Shown here piece by piece: positions 51,997 to 60,586 of a DNA stretch of 64,000 bases; position 1 is the first letter of the stretch, and each line of letters begins with the position of its first letter. The stretch is taken from the NCBI GenBank assembly GCA_046295215.1, contig JBKBNP010000012.1:1-64000 (forward strand), given 5' to 3'. The notes under the pieces are model-generated. The model had not been told where the DNA came from. It saw only the letters and a list, made by a program, of their open reading frames with translations, and ran no database searches. A program made the position numbers and the translations under genes. This DNA comes from Szabonella sp046295215 (lineage in GTDB: Bacteria > Pseudomonadota > Alphaproteobacteria > Rhodobacterales > Rhodobacteraceae).

Positions 51997-52920
51997 TCAT
52001 TTGCTGCGCGTGGGGCGGTCGAACACCTTGCGACCCATCAAGGAGCCCACCAGGTCAACCATCAGTTTCGCGGTCATGCCGCGATCATCGAGAAAGGGGT
52101 TCAGCTCCACGAGGTCCAGCGAGGTCACGAGACCGGATTCATGGAGCAATTCCATCACCAGATGCGCCTCGCGGAAGGTGGTGCCGCCCGGCACGGTGGT
52201 CCCCACGGCGGGCGCGATGGAGGGATCGAGGAAATCCACATCCAGACTGACATGCAGCATGCCACCCGCCGCGCGCACCTTGTCCAGAAAGGCGCGCAGG
52301 GGGGCCACGATGCCCAACTCGTCCAGCACCCGCATGTCGGTGATCTCGATCTCATGGCCCAGAAGCGCCGCATGTTCCGCCGGATCGACAGAGCGGATGC
52401 CGTAAAGACAGATCCGGTCGGCCGGGACCGGGGCGGGGAAGGGCGGAAATGCGTCAAACCCCGCGCGCCCCGCGATATAGGCAACGGGCGTGCCGTGCAG
52501 ATTACCCGATGTTGTCGACATCGGCGTATGAAAATCCGAATGGGCATCGAGCCACAGAACGAACAGCGGCCGCCCCACCGATGCCGCATGGTCCGCCGCC
52601 CCCGCGACCGACCCCAGCGCCAGCGAATGATCCCCGCCCATCACGATGGGAAAGCCGCGCGGCAGCGCCTCGGCCACCGCCCCGCGCAGCGCCGCTGTCC
52701 AGCCTAGAACCTCGGGCAGGGAATGGACGGCCGGATTGGTGCAGGCGGCCTCCTCGACAGGCCGCATCGCCAGATCGCCCATGTCCTGCGCCGCATGGCC
52801 CAGATCGCGGATCGCCTGCGCCAGCCCGGCCACGCGATAGGCCGCAGGCCCCATCAGGCAACCGGCTCGGCGTTGGCCCGCGTCAATCGGCGCTCCGATC
52901 AGAATACAGGATTTCGGCAT
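51997..52920 (-). CDS. rocF: Arginase
   Basis: A 307-residue ureohydrolase that splits arginine into ornithine and urea. Both Mn ligands are visible: GGDHS (95-99), DAHSDFHT (125-132), and the DVDFLDP segment (227-233). The ATG at 52920 has AGGAG upstream. It is the first gene of a minus-strand pair with ocd (13 bp apart) and is divergent from an Lrp-type regulator with 110 bp between the starts, an arrangement that predicts arginine- or ornithine-responsive control. Confidence 0.95.
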   Translation of the reverse strand: MPKSCILIGAPIDAGQRRAGCLMGPAAYRVAGLAQAIRDLGHAAQDMGDLAMRPVEEAACTNPAVHSLPEVLGWTAALRGAVAEALPRGFPIVMGGDHSLALGSVAGAADHAASVGRPLFVLWLDAHSDFHTPMSTTSGNLHGTPVAYIAGRAGFDAFPPFPAPVPADRICLYGIRSVDPAEHAALLGHEIEITDMRVLDELGIVAPLRAFLDKVRAAGGMLHVSLDVDFLDPSIAPAVGTTVPGGTTFREAHLVMELLHESGLVTSLDLVELNPFLDDRGMTAKLMVDLVGSLMGRKVFDRPTRSK

Positions 52921-53030
52921 GGGGGATCTCCTTTTCAGGGACAGAGGACTATCATTTCGTGGCGGGTTGAAGCATGATTATTGACATTGTGCAGGGCAGA
53001 TTGCCCGAAATGCAAAGGAAAATCGCCGGA

Positions 53031-53471
53031 ATGGACGATACCGACCAATCCTTGATTGCCGAACTCCGCCGCGACGGGCGGGCCTCGCTGTCGGATCTTG
53101 CCGCAAGGCTGGGGGTCAGCCGGGCCACAGTGCGCGCCCGGATGGAACGACTGCAGGTGCAGGGCGAGATTGCGGGCTATTCCGTCCTGACACGCGGCGA
53201 TGTCAGCGCCTCCCCGGTGCGCGCGCTGATGATGATCGGGATCGAGGGGCGCGGCGCGGAACGCATCATGGCGCGGCTGACGGGAATCGCGGCGGTGCAG
53301 TCGGTGCATTCCACCAATGGAAAATGGGATCTGATTGCGGAAATCGGCACCCAGAATCTGCTGGACCTCGATGAGGTGATCTTCCGCATCCGCAATATCG
53401 AAGGCGTCACCACCTCGGAAACCAACCTTCTTCTGTCCACCCGCAAGCCCGGGCGTCGCCCGGTGGCGTGA
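53031..53471 (+). CDS. Lrp/AsnC-family regulator
   Basis: A 146-residue feast/famine regulator: winged helix-turn-helix at about 18-50 (LSDLAARLGVSRATVRARME) and a C-terminal RAM ligand-binding domain (GRGAERIMARLTGIAAVQSV, VHSTNGKWDLIAEI). The start at 53031 (MDDTDQ) is typical and follows GGA; ATG 52974 and 53010 are alternative but less likely. It is divergent from the arginase-ocd pair, so a role in controlling arginine use is inferred from position. The AT-rich divergent region has TTGACA at 52981 but no convincing -10. Confidence 0.88.
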   Translation: MDDTDQSLIAELRRDGRASLSDLAARLGVSRATVRARMERLQVQGEIAGYSVLTRGDVSASPVRALMMIGIEGRGAERIMARLTGIAAVQSVHSTNGKWDLIAEIGTQNLLDLDEVIFRIRNIEGVTTSETNLLLSTRKPGRRPVA

Positions 53472-53573
53472 TGCGATCACCTGACCGCGAGGCATGCGGC
53501 CCCTTGGCGCATCCCCATTGGCCCCAAGGTCTTTTCCGCGTAACTTGCGGGATCAGAAGGCAAGGGAGAGACC

Positions 53574-55544
53574 ATGATCGTCGAGCTTGGGCATTTCGCA
53601 CTGATTCTCGCGCTTTGCGTGGCCGTGGTGCAAACGATTGTGCCATTGGTCGGGGCGCATCGGCGCTGGACCGGCTGGATGGCCGTGGGCGAGCCTGCGG
53701 CGGTGGTGCAGGTCATCCTGATCGGATTCAGCTTTGCCGCCCTCACCTATGCTTTCGTGGTGTCGGATTTCTCGCTGCGGCTGGTGGTCGCCAATTCCCA
53801 CACAATGAAACCGATGATCTACAAGATCTCGGGCGTCTGGGGCAATCACGAGGGCTCCTTGCTGCTCTGGGCGCTGATCCTGGCCTTGTTCGGGGCTTGC
53901 GTCGCGTTTTTCGGGGGCAACCTGCCGCCGACCCTGCGCGCCCGCGTAATCGCGGTGCAGGGGTCGATCGGGGTGGCGTTCCTTCTGTTCATGCTGCTGA
54001 CCTCCAACCCCTTCCTGCGGATGGAAGTGCCGCCTTTCAACGGACAGGATCTGAACCCGTTGCTGCAAGACCCGGGCCTCGCCTTCCATCCGCCCTTTCT
54101 CTATCTCGGCTATGTCGGGCTGTCGGTCGCCTTTTCCTTTGCCGTGGCGGCGTTGATCGAGGGGCGGGTCGATGCCGCCTGGGGCCGCTGGGTGCGGCCC
54201 TGGACGCTGGCGGCCTGGGTGTTTCTGACCATCGGCATCGCGCTGGGGTCGTGGTGGGCCTATTACGAGCTTGGCTGGGGCGGTTTCTGGTTCTGGGATC
54301 CAGTGGAAAATGCCTCCTTCATGCCCTGGCTGCTCGCTGCTGCCCTGCTCCATTCGGCCATCGTGGTGGAAAAGCGCGAGGCCCTGAAGGCCTGGACGGT
54401 CCTGCTGGCGATCCTTGCCTTCGGTTTCTCGCTGATCGGCACCTTCATCGTGCGCTCCGGCGTCATCACCTCGGTCCATGCCTTTGCCAATGATCCCGAG
54501 CGGGGCGTGTTCATCCTGATGATCCTCGCCTTCTTTATGGGCGGCGCGCTTCTGCTCTTCGCCGCAAGGGCAGGCGTGATGGAGGCCAAGGGCGTCTTTG
54601 CCCCCATAAGCCGCGAAAGCGCGCTGGTGGCGAACAATCTGATCCTCGCCGTGTCCTGTTTTGTGGTGTTCATCGGCACGATCTGGCCCTTGCTGGCGGA
54701 AATGCTGTGGGGGCAGACGCTTTCGGTAGGCGAGCCTTTCTTCAACGCGGCCTTCAGCCCCTTCATGGTGGCCCTTGCGCTGATCCTGCCCATCGGGGCG
54801 ATGATGCCGTGGAAGCGGGGTCGGGTCGGGGCAACGGTCCGCCCGCTCTGGCCTGCTGCCGTGTTGGCGGTCGCGCTGATGGCGTTGGCCTTCGCGATGC
54901 AGACCGGACGCTCGGCGCTTGGTCCGGTCGGGCTGGCGCTTGGCGCCTGGGTCGTGGCGGGGGCAGTGACCGAAATCTGGTCGCGCACCGGGCGCGGTGC
55001 GATCGGGTCGCGGTTCGGGCGCATCCTGCGCCTGCCGCGCGCGGATTGGGGCAAGATGGTTGCCCATACCGGATTCGGTGTCACGGTCTTTGCCTGTTCC
55101 GCGATGATTGCCTGGCAGTTCGAGGACATCCGCACGGTCGACATTGGTGAAACCTTCGAGATGCGCGGCTATGACATCTCATTGGTTGCGGTCGACCGGG
55201 TGGAGGGACCGAACTACCTGTCCACCATGGCCACGATGATCGTGGAACGTGACGGGCGCGAGGTGGCGACGCTGTTCCCCGAAAAGCGGGTCTATCCGGT
55301 GGCCGGCATGCCCACAACCGAAGCCGCCATCGACTATGGCTTCTGGCGCGACGTCTATCTGGTCATCGGCGATCCGCAGCGGGACGGAAGCTGGGCGGTG
55401 CGCAGCTATCACAAACCCTTTGCCAACTGGATCTGGGGCGGGGCCATCCTGATGGCGCTCGGCGGTTTCATCAGCCTTGCCGACCGGCGGTTCCGTGTCG
55501 CGGCAGGGGCGCGCAAACCCGTTGCAACGGTGCCCGCCGAATGA
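53574..55544 (+). CDS. ccmF: Cytochrome c-type biogenesis protein CcmF (Ccl1)
   Basis: A 656-residue, 12-15-helix inner-membrane protein, the core of the heme ligase that attaches heme to apocytochrome c in the periplasm. The tryptophan-rich WWD signature is WGGFWFWDPVENASFMPWL, and conserved HP and histidine contexts include GVWGNHEGSLLLWAL, GLAFHPPFLYLGYVG, and VRSGVITSVHAFANDPERG. The start ATG 53574 has GGGAGAG. Its stop overlaps ccmH by 4 bases. ccmE, often just upstream, is not here: the preceding genes are the arginine-use cluster. Confidence 0.96.
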   Translation: MIVELGHFALILALCVAVVQTIVPLVGAHRRWTGWMAVGEPAAVVQVILIGFSFAALTYAFVVSDFSLRLVVANSHTMKPMIYKISGVWGNHEGSLLLWALILALFGACVAFFGGNLPPTLRARVIAVQGSIGVAFLLFMLLTSNPFLRMEVPPFNGQDLNPLLQDPGLAFHPPFLYLGYVGLSVAFSFAVAALIEGRVDAAWGRWVRPWTLAAWVFLTIGIALGSWWAYYELGWGGFWFWDPVENASFMPWLLAAALLHSAIVVEKREALKAWTVLLAILAFGFSLIGTFIVRSGVITSVHAFANDPERGVFILMILAFFMGGALLLFAARAGVMEAKGVFAPISRESALVANNLILAVSCFVVFIGTIWPLLAEMLWGQTLSVGEPFFNAAFSPFMVALALILPIGAMMPWKRGRVGATVRPLWPAAVLAVALMALAFAMQTGRSALGPVGLALGAWVVAGAVTEIWSRTGRGAIGSRFGRILRLPRADWGKMVAHTGFGVTVFACSAMIAWQFEDIRTVDIGETFEMRGYDISLVAVDRVEGPNYLSTMATMIVERDGREVATLFPEKRVYPVAGMPTTEAAIDYGFWRDVYLVIGDPQRDGSWAVRSYHKPFANWIWGGAILMALGGFISLADRRFRVAAGARKPVATVPAE

Positions 55545-56002
55545 ACCGTCTGGCCCCCGCGCTGATCGCGCTTTTGCTGCTTTCGATGCCCGCCCTTGCC
55601 GTGCAGCCCGACGAGATCCTCGACGATCCGGCGCTGGAGGCGCGGGCTCGGGCGATTTCCAGGGATCTGCGCTGTCTTGTCTGCCGAAACGAGAATATCG
55701 ACGACAGCAATGCCGAACTTGCCCGCGACCTGCGGATTCTGGTGCGCGAGCGGCTGGTGGAGGGCGACAGCGACCGCGCGGTGGTGGATTTCGTGGTGGA
55801 CCGCTATGGCGAGTATGTACTGCTGAACCCGCGCAGGGAGGGTGTCAATCTGGTGCTGTGGCTGGCGGGGCCTGCGATGCTTCTGCTGGGGGGCGGCGTG
55901 GCCTTCGCCTATATCCGCCGTCGCCGCAGCCCCGCAACCGCCTCGGATGATCCGCTCTCGGCGGATGAGGCAAAGCGGCTCAGGGAAATTCTTGATCGTT
56001 AG
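55541..56002 (+). CDS. ccmH: Cytochrome c-type biogenesis protein CcmH (Ccl2)
   Basis: A 153-residue thioredoxin-like reductant for apocytochrome c, part of the CcmF/H module. A signal/anchor occupies 1-20. The redox motif LRCLVCRNENIDDSNA has the CxxC pair; family members usually read LRCPVCQ, so L replaces P and R replaces Q here. A second transmembrane helix lies at about 102-122. ATGA overlap with ccmF gives coupled expression. The downstream hydratase gene is 80 bp away. Confidence 0.93.
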   Translation: MNRLAPALIALLLLSMPALAVQPDEILDDPALEARARAISRDLRCLVCRNENIDDSNAELARDLRILVRERLVEGDSDRAVVDFVVDRYGEYVLLNPRREGVNLVLWLAGPAMLLLGGGVAFAYIRRRRSPATASDDPLSADEAKRLREILDR

Positions 56003-56082
56003 CCATCGGTGACGTGCCGTCCCGCTTTCCCCCGCCGAACGCCCCGCTATGCTGTGGCAAAGGTCAAATGCGGGAGCAGCCC

Positions 56083-56859
56083 ATGGATTACGCCACGATC
56101 ACCTACCGCGCCGAGAATGGCATCGGCCTCATCACACTGAACCGGCCCGAGGTGATGAATGCGCTCTCATCCCAGATGCGGGCGGAGTTGCTGCATGCCG
56201 TGCGCGAGGCGGGAAAGTCGGTCCGCGTTCTGGTGATGACCGGGGAAGGGCGGGCCTTCTGTTCGGGGCAGGATCTCGGGGACCGGGCGCGCATCGCGTC
56301 CATCGATCTGGAACGCACGCTGCGCGATGAATATGAGCCGCTTCTGAACGCGATCTACGATTGCCCGGTGCCGACGATTTCAGCGGTGAACGGAACGGCC
56401 GCCGGGGCCGGGGCCAATCTTGCGCTGGCCGCCGATGTGGTGATTGCGGCGGAAAGTGCCAGCTTCATTCAGGCCTTCACCCGGATCGGCCTGATCCCCG
56501 ATGCGGGCGGCACCTATTGGCTGCCGCGCCAGATCGGGGCCGCGCGCGCCATGGGGGCGGCCCTGTTCGCCGACAAGGTCAGCGCAAAACAGGCCGCCGA
56601 CTGGGGCATGATCTATGAATATGTCCCTGATGACGATTTTGCAGCACATTGGCAGGCCCGCGCGGCGCATCTGGCGCAGGGGCCGACCGAGGCCTACCGG
56701 TGCGTCAAGACCGCGATCCGGGCGAGTTTTTCCAATGACCTTTCCGCGCAACTCGCGCTGGAAGCGCGGTTGCAGGGTGCTTGCGGGCTGACCCATGATT
56801 TCAAGGAGGGCGTGGTGGCCTTTCTGGAGAAGCGCCCGGCGCGGTTCGAGGGGCGCTGA
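56083..56859 (+). CDS. paaG: Enoyl-CoA hydratase/isomerase, PaaG-like
   Basis: A 258-residue crotonase-fold protein. GEGRAFCSGQDLGDR gives the oxyanion-hole loop, AVNGTAAGAGANLALAADVV the second, and FTRIGLIPDAGGTYWLPRQI the Asp-Gly segment. The closest named family is 1,2-epoxyphenylacetyl-CoA isomerase (PaaG) of phenylacetate catabolism, but no other paa gene is adjacent, so a generic enoyl-CoA hydratase/isomerase is also possible. ATG 56083 has GGGAG 6 bases upstream; ATG 56068 is an alternative. A hairpin overlaps its stop (56856-56880). Confidence 0.82.
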   Translation: MDYATITYRAENGIGLITLNRPEVMNALSSQMRAELLHAVREAGKSVRVLVMTGEGRAFCSGQDLGDRARIASIDLERTLRDEYEPLLNAIYDCPVPTISAVNGTAAGAGANLALAADVVIAAESASFIQAFTRIGLIPDAGGTYWLPRQIGAARAMGAALFADKVSAKQAADWGMIYEYVPDDDFAAHWQARAAHLAQGPTEAYRCVKTAIRASFSNDLSAQLALEARLQGACGLTHDFKEGVVAFLEKRPARFEGR

Positions 56860-56880
56860 CAGGGGCCAATACACTGTCAG
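56856..56880 (+). terminator. Hairpin overlapping the paaG-like stop
   Basis: CTGACAG and CTGTCAG, perfect 7-bp arms around an 11-base loop, with the first arm containing the TGA stop, followed by GTTATTTGTCC. It probably ends the ccmF-ccmH-paaG transcript. Confidence 0.5.
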
Positions 56881-57090
56881 GTTATTTGTCCGGGGCGCGA
56901 CCTTTTCCCTGAAAGCCGGACTGCGCTCGCATCGAATGTGTCTGCTGACAGGCGCGTTGGGATGACCGGCTGAACGACAGGGCCGATGATTTCTGCCGCT
57001 AAAACCGGGACGACCCCGTTGCGGCGGCTGGCAGACCGGGCGCTTTGCGAATTCCCGCCGGGCCTTGCGTGCAACCTGCGTCTTTGGGGG

Positions 57091-57118
57091 TGAACAGGCT
57101 CCGCCCCCGCGCTATAGA
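57091..57118 (+). promoter_or_regulatory. Possible promoter of the deacetylase gene
   Basis: TGAACA (57091-57096), a 16-base spacer and TATAGA (57113-57118), 29 bp before ATG 57148. The rest of the 288-bp gap 56860-57147 shows no gene. Confidence 0.4.
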
Positions 57119-57147
57119 GGGGGGCGATTTGGGTCGGGCATGTTCCG

Positions 57148-58902
57148 ATGGCGATGTCTGTTTCGCAAGGCAGGAGGGTTTCGGTGGCGCGTGGTCTGGG
57201 AGCGGGATTGGTCTGGGGCGGCCTTGTTGCGGGCCTCGGATTGGGCGCAGTGTCGCTGGTTGCGCCCTTGCCGGTGGAGGGGCCGGTCGGCTCCGGGTCA
57301 GACAGCACCCTTTCCGCACCGCTGGGCGGGCTGCCTGAGCCCGAACCGGACACAACAGGTGTCGCACCAACCACGGACAGTGTCGCGGATGCGGCTCCCC
57401 TGATCGGGTTCGAAGCGGAGGTGCCGGATCCCGGCAGTCCGGTGGAAGCCCTTGGTGCAGGCGCAGAACCCTCCGGCCCGGCGATTGATCCGGAACCCGG
57501 AACAGGGCCGGATGTCGCCACCGCCAGCATTTCCGACATTGTTCAACCGGAAAGCGGAACGTTGCCCAGACTGCCGCAGCCCGGGTCGGCGCTTCCGCAG
57601 GAACAGGTCGCGCCGCTGCCGTTGAACGGCCCCGACCTCGCAGAAGCCGCTCCGACCGCACAGACTGCGGATGCCCCGATCGAGGTGGCGGTCGGGGTTG
57701 ACTCCGCGAGCCTGCCTGTGCCCGTGGACCAGGTGTCAGAGGCAGCCGCGCCCGGTGCTGCGCCCGACAGTCAGGTGATCCGTCCGGAAGGCCCGGCCCG
57801 GCCCGGGGCCCCGGCCGGGGATCCACAGCCCGAAGTGGAGGCATCGCTGCCGGCTCCACCTCCGGCCGTGGTCGATGCAGCAGAGGAGGCTGTCATCGGG
57901 GAGGTGCCGATGGATGCCGGGACCACGGAACGGCAGGCTGCCAACGCCTCCGAAACCGCCCGAGACGAACGCCCCGATGCGGCGGAAGCGCGGCCGGGAT
58001 CGGAGGCCTTGACGGAGCCGCGCCCGGCGGATGCGGTGCCGGTGCGCCGCCCGGGTGCCACTTCCGGACAAGGGGATGCCGGATCGCCCGCCCCGCGTTT
58101 TGCGGGCGCTGTTGACGGCGTGACCACAGGGCGGCTTCCCAGCATCGCAGCGCCCGGTGCGGGATCTGCCACTCCCCCTGCGACGCAAGCCATGGATGGT
58201 GGCGCGGTGGAGCCGCCCGGGGCCGAAGCCCCTGCCTATATCCAGTTCGCCCGCAGCTTCGAGAATCCCGGATCCAAGCCCGTCTTTGCAATCGTGCTGC
58301 GCGATACCGGTGGCCCGGAAATTGACCGCGAAGCGCTCGCCGCATTGCCCTTTCCGGTGAGTTTCGCAATCGACCCCAGTCTGCCGGATGCCGAAACCGC
58401 TGCAACGATCTATCGCAGGGCAGGGCAGGAGGTTGTGATGCTGGCGACCGGCCTGCCGCAGGGGGCGACGGCCTCGGATGTCGAGGTGACGTTCGAGGTC
58501 CATGGACGCACCCTGGCGGAAGCGGTCGCGGTTCTGGACAGCGAATCCGGTGGGGTGCAGGGCAACCGGATCCTGGCCCAGCAGGTGCTGGCGGTCGTCA
58601 AGGGGCAGGGCAGGGGCATCCTGTCCTGGGAACGGGGGCTGAACGCGGCCTCGCAGATCGCGCGGCGTGACGGGATGCAGAATGCGGTGATCTTTCGCAG
58701 CCTGGACGGCGAGGGCGAGACCGGGCCGTTGATCCGGCGCTATCTCGACCGGGCGGCGTTCAAGGCGGCACAGGAGGGACGGGTGATCGTGGCGGGCACG
58801 ACGCGGCCCGAAACCGTCGCGGCCATTCTCGAATGGACGGTGGAGGGGCGGGCCGATACGGTGGCGCTCGCCCCGGTCACAGCCGCAATGACATCGCAAT
58901 AG
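57148..58902 (+). CDS. Divergent polysaccharide deacetylase family protein
   Basis: A 584-residue protein. A transmembrane anchor (about 15-40, GLGAGLVWGGLVAGLGLGAV) is followed by some 320 residues of low-complexity Pro/Ala/Glu/Gly-rich sequence (43-362), probably a disordered periplasmic linker. The C-terminal 220 residues carry the YibQ/DUF610 divergent polysaccharide deacetylase fold: YIQFARSFENP, KPVFAIVLRDTGGPE, PFPVSFAIDPSLPDAETAAT, AGQEVVMLATGLPQGA. The Asp of VLRDTG is kept; other family catalytic ligands are less clear. A cell-envelope polysaccharide role is likely. It is alone, and the dispersed repeat copy 5 follows its stop by 18 bp. Confidence 0.83.
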   Translation: MAMSVSQGRRVSVARGLGAGLVWGGLVAGLGLGAVSLVAPLPVEGPVGSGSDSTLSAPLGGLPEPEPDTTGVAPTTDSVADAAPLIGFEAEVPDPGSPVEALGAGAEPSGPAIDPEPGTGPDVATASISDIVQPESGTLPRLPQPGSALPQEQVAPLPLNGPDLAEAAPTAQTADAPIEVAVGVDSASLPVPVDQVSEAAAPGAAPDSQVIRPEGPARPGAPAGDPQPEVEASLPAPPPAVVDAAEEAVIGEVPMDAGTTERQAANASETARDERPDAAEARPGSEALTEPRPADAVPVRRPGATSGQGDAGSPAPRFAGAVDGVTTGRLPSIAAPGAGSATPPATQAMDGGAVEPPGAEAPAYIQFARSFENPGSKPVFAIVLRDTGGPEIDREALAALPFPVSFAIDPSLPDAETAATIYRRAGQEVVMLATGLPQGATASDVEVTFEVHGRTLAEAVAVLDSESGGVQGNRILAQQVLAVVKGQGRGILSWERGLNAASQIARRDGMQNAVIFRSLDGEGETGPLIRRYLDRAAFKAAQEGRVIVAGTTRPETVAAILEWTVEGRADTVALAPVTAAMTSQ

Positions 58903-58920
58903 CGACCGGCTTGCAGCGCA

Positions 58921-58985
58921 GGGGGCGCTGCCCCCTCGGGGCCCGCAGGCCCCTCACCCCCGAGGTATTTCGGCCAGGTGAAAGT
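58921..58985 (+). repeat. Dispersed 3'-end hairpin element, copy 5
   Basis: Hairpin GGGGGCGCTGCCCCC (58921-58935), a second hairpin GGGGCCCGCAGGCCCC (58938-58953), then ACCCCCGAGGTATTTCGGCC and AGGTGAAA. It starts 18 bp after the deacetylase stop, on that gene's strand, before the convergent trpE. Confidence 0.8.
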
Positions 58986-59031
58986 GCGGCAGGTGCAGTT
59001 TTCCGGGCAATCCCGAGTGATCGGACCCGAG

Positions 59032-59047
59032 CGCTCAGGCCTGAGCG
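59032..59047. repeat. 16-bp perfect palindrome after the trpE stop
   Basis: CGCTCAGGCCTGAGCG is fully self-complementary, 15 bp past the trpE stop on the minus strand. It may be part of the trpE transcript end; no T run follows. Confidence 0.5.
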
Positions 59048-59062
59048 ATCAGGCCGGGGCGA

Positions 59063-60574
59063 TCAGGAATTGCCACGCCGGGCGAAAAGACCGGCATCCT
59101 CGGCGGCCTTGCGCAGCGCACTGGCCTTGTTCACGGTTTCCTGGAATTCGGCCTCCGGGTCACTGTCATAGACCACGCCGCCCCCCGCCTGGGTATAGAG
59201 ATGGTCGTCCTTCAGCACCGCCGTGCGCAAGGCGATGCAGAAATCCATTTCGCCATTGGCCGCGAAATAGCCGACGCCACCGCCGTAGACGCCGCGTTTC
59301 TCGGGTTCCAGCTCGTCGATGATCTGCATGGCGCGCACCTTCGGCGCACCGGATACCGTGCCTGCGGGCAGGCCCGCCAGCAGAGCCGAGAGCGCATCCT
59401 CGCCCTCCCGGATCTCGCCCACGACATTGGAGACGATGTGCATCACATGGGAATAGCGTTCGATGATGAATTTCTCGGTCGGTCGCACCGTGCCGACCTT
59501 TGCCACGCGGCCCACATCGTTGCGCCCCAGATCGAGCAGCATCAGATGCTCGGCCAGCTCCTTGGGATCGGCCAGAAGATCGGCCTCGTTGGCGCGATCC
59601 TCTTCCGGTGTGGCGCCGCGCTTGCGGGTGCCCGCAATGGGGCGGACGGTCACTTCGCCTTCGCGCAGACGCACGAGGATTTCCGGGCTGGCGCCGACGA
59701 CCTGAAAACCGCCGAAATTGAAGAAGAACATGAAGGGCGACGGATTGGTGCGGCGCAGCGAGCGGTAGAGCGCGAAGGGTGGCAGGTCGAACCGCTGTTT
59801 CCACCGCTGCGAGGGCACGACCTGAAAGATGTCGCCCGCGCGGATATAGTCTCTCGCCTTTTCCACCGCGGCCTTGTAGCCCTCATGCGTGAAATTCGAC
59901 ACGGCCTCCCCCGCCGCCGAAGTCTCGCCGAAATCCCGCAAGGCCGGGGGGGCGCGGTCCAGATCGCGCAGCGCGTCCATCACCCGTTCGGCGGCCTGCG
60001 CATAGGCGGCGCGCGCCGAAAGGCCCGACGCGACCCAGGCCGGTGCAACCACCGTCACCTCGCCCTTCACCCCGTCCAGCACCGCCACGACCGACGGGCG
60101 CATCAGCACGGCATCGGGCAGGTCCAGCGGGTCGGGGTTCACATCGGGCAGATGTTCCACCAGCCGGATCATGTCATAGCCGAGATAACCGAAGAGCCCC
60201 GCCGCGATGGCAGGCAATCCCTCGGGCATGTCGATGGCACTTTCAGCGATCAGCGCGCGCAGGCTCGCCAGCGGATCCTCTCCGGCCGGGCGGAAGGCCT
60301 GGGCATCGAAACGGGCCTCGCGGTTGATGTCCACGACCCGGCCCCGGCAGCGCCAGATCAGATCGGGTTTCAGGCCGACCACGGAATAGCGCCCCCGGAC
60401 CTCGCCCCCGGTCACGGATTCGAGCATGAACGTATCGCGCCCGGCTTCGCCCAGCTTCAGCATCAGCGAGACCGGCGTGTCGAGATCGGCGGCGAGCCGG
60501 GCATGGACGATCTGGTTGCGCCCCTCTGCCCAGCCTTTTTCGAAAGTCGCGAAATCGGGGGTCAGTTGCGCCAT
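59063..60574 (-). CDS. trpE: Anthranilate synthase component I
   Basis: A 503-residue chorismate-using enzyme that makes anthranilate from chorismate and ammonia from TrpG glutamine amidotransferase. The tryptophan-feedback LESVTGGEVRGRYSVVG element (LESxxxGxxxGRYS, about 51-67) is present, followed by the catalytic IAGTRKRGATPEEDRANEAD, LLDLGRNDVGRVAKVG and the C-terminal YGGGVGYFAANGEMDFCIAL. It is TrpE alone, not the TrpE(G) fusion of rhizobia; trpG, trpD and trpC are not in the window. ATG 60574 lies 12 bp after the ppiD stop, so it is probably co-transcribed with the chaperone. No attenuator leader is visible. Confidence 0.95.
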   Translation of the reverse strand: MAQLTPDFATFEKGWAEGRNQIVHARLAADLDTPVSLMLKLGEAGRDTFMLESVTGGEVRGRYSVVGLKPDLIWRCRGRVVDINREARFDAQAFRPAGEDPLASLRALIAESAIDMPEGLPAIAAGLFGYLGYDMIRLVEHLPDVNPDPLDLPDAVLMRPSVVAVLDGVKGEVTVVAPAWVASGLSARAAYAQAAERVMDALRDLDRAPPALRDFGETSAAGEAVSNFTHEGYKAAVEKARDYIRAGDIFQVVPSQRWKQRFDLPPFALYRSLRRTNPSPFMFFFNFGGFQVVGASPEILVRLREGEVTVRPIAGTRKRGATPEEDRANEADLLADPKELAEHLMLLDLGRNDVGRVAKVGTVRPTEKFIIERYSHVMHIVSNVVGEIREGEDALSALLAGLPAGTVSGAPKVRAMQIIDELEPEKRGVYGGGVGYFAANGEMDFCIALRTAVLKDDHLYTQAGGGVVYDSDPEAEFQETVNKASALRKAAEDAGLFARRGNS

Positions 60575-60586
60575 GTCACCGCACCG

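Noticed and set aside
52974..53030. Longer start for the Lrp regulator at 52974
   Set aside because: It adds 19 residues not typical of the family and has no ribosome site, while the MDDTDQ start is typical.
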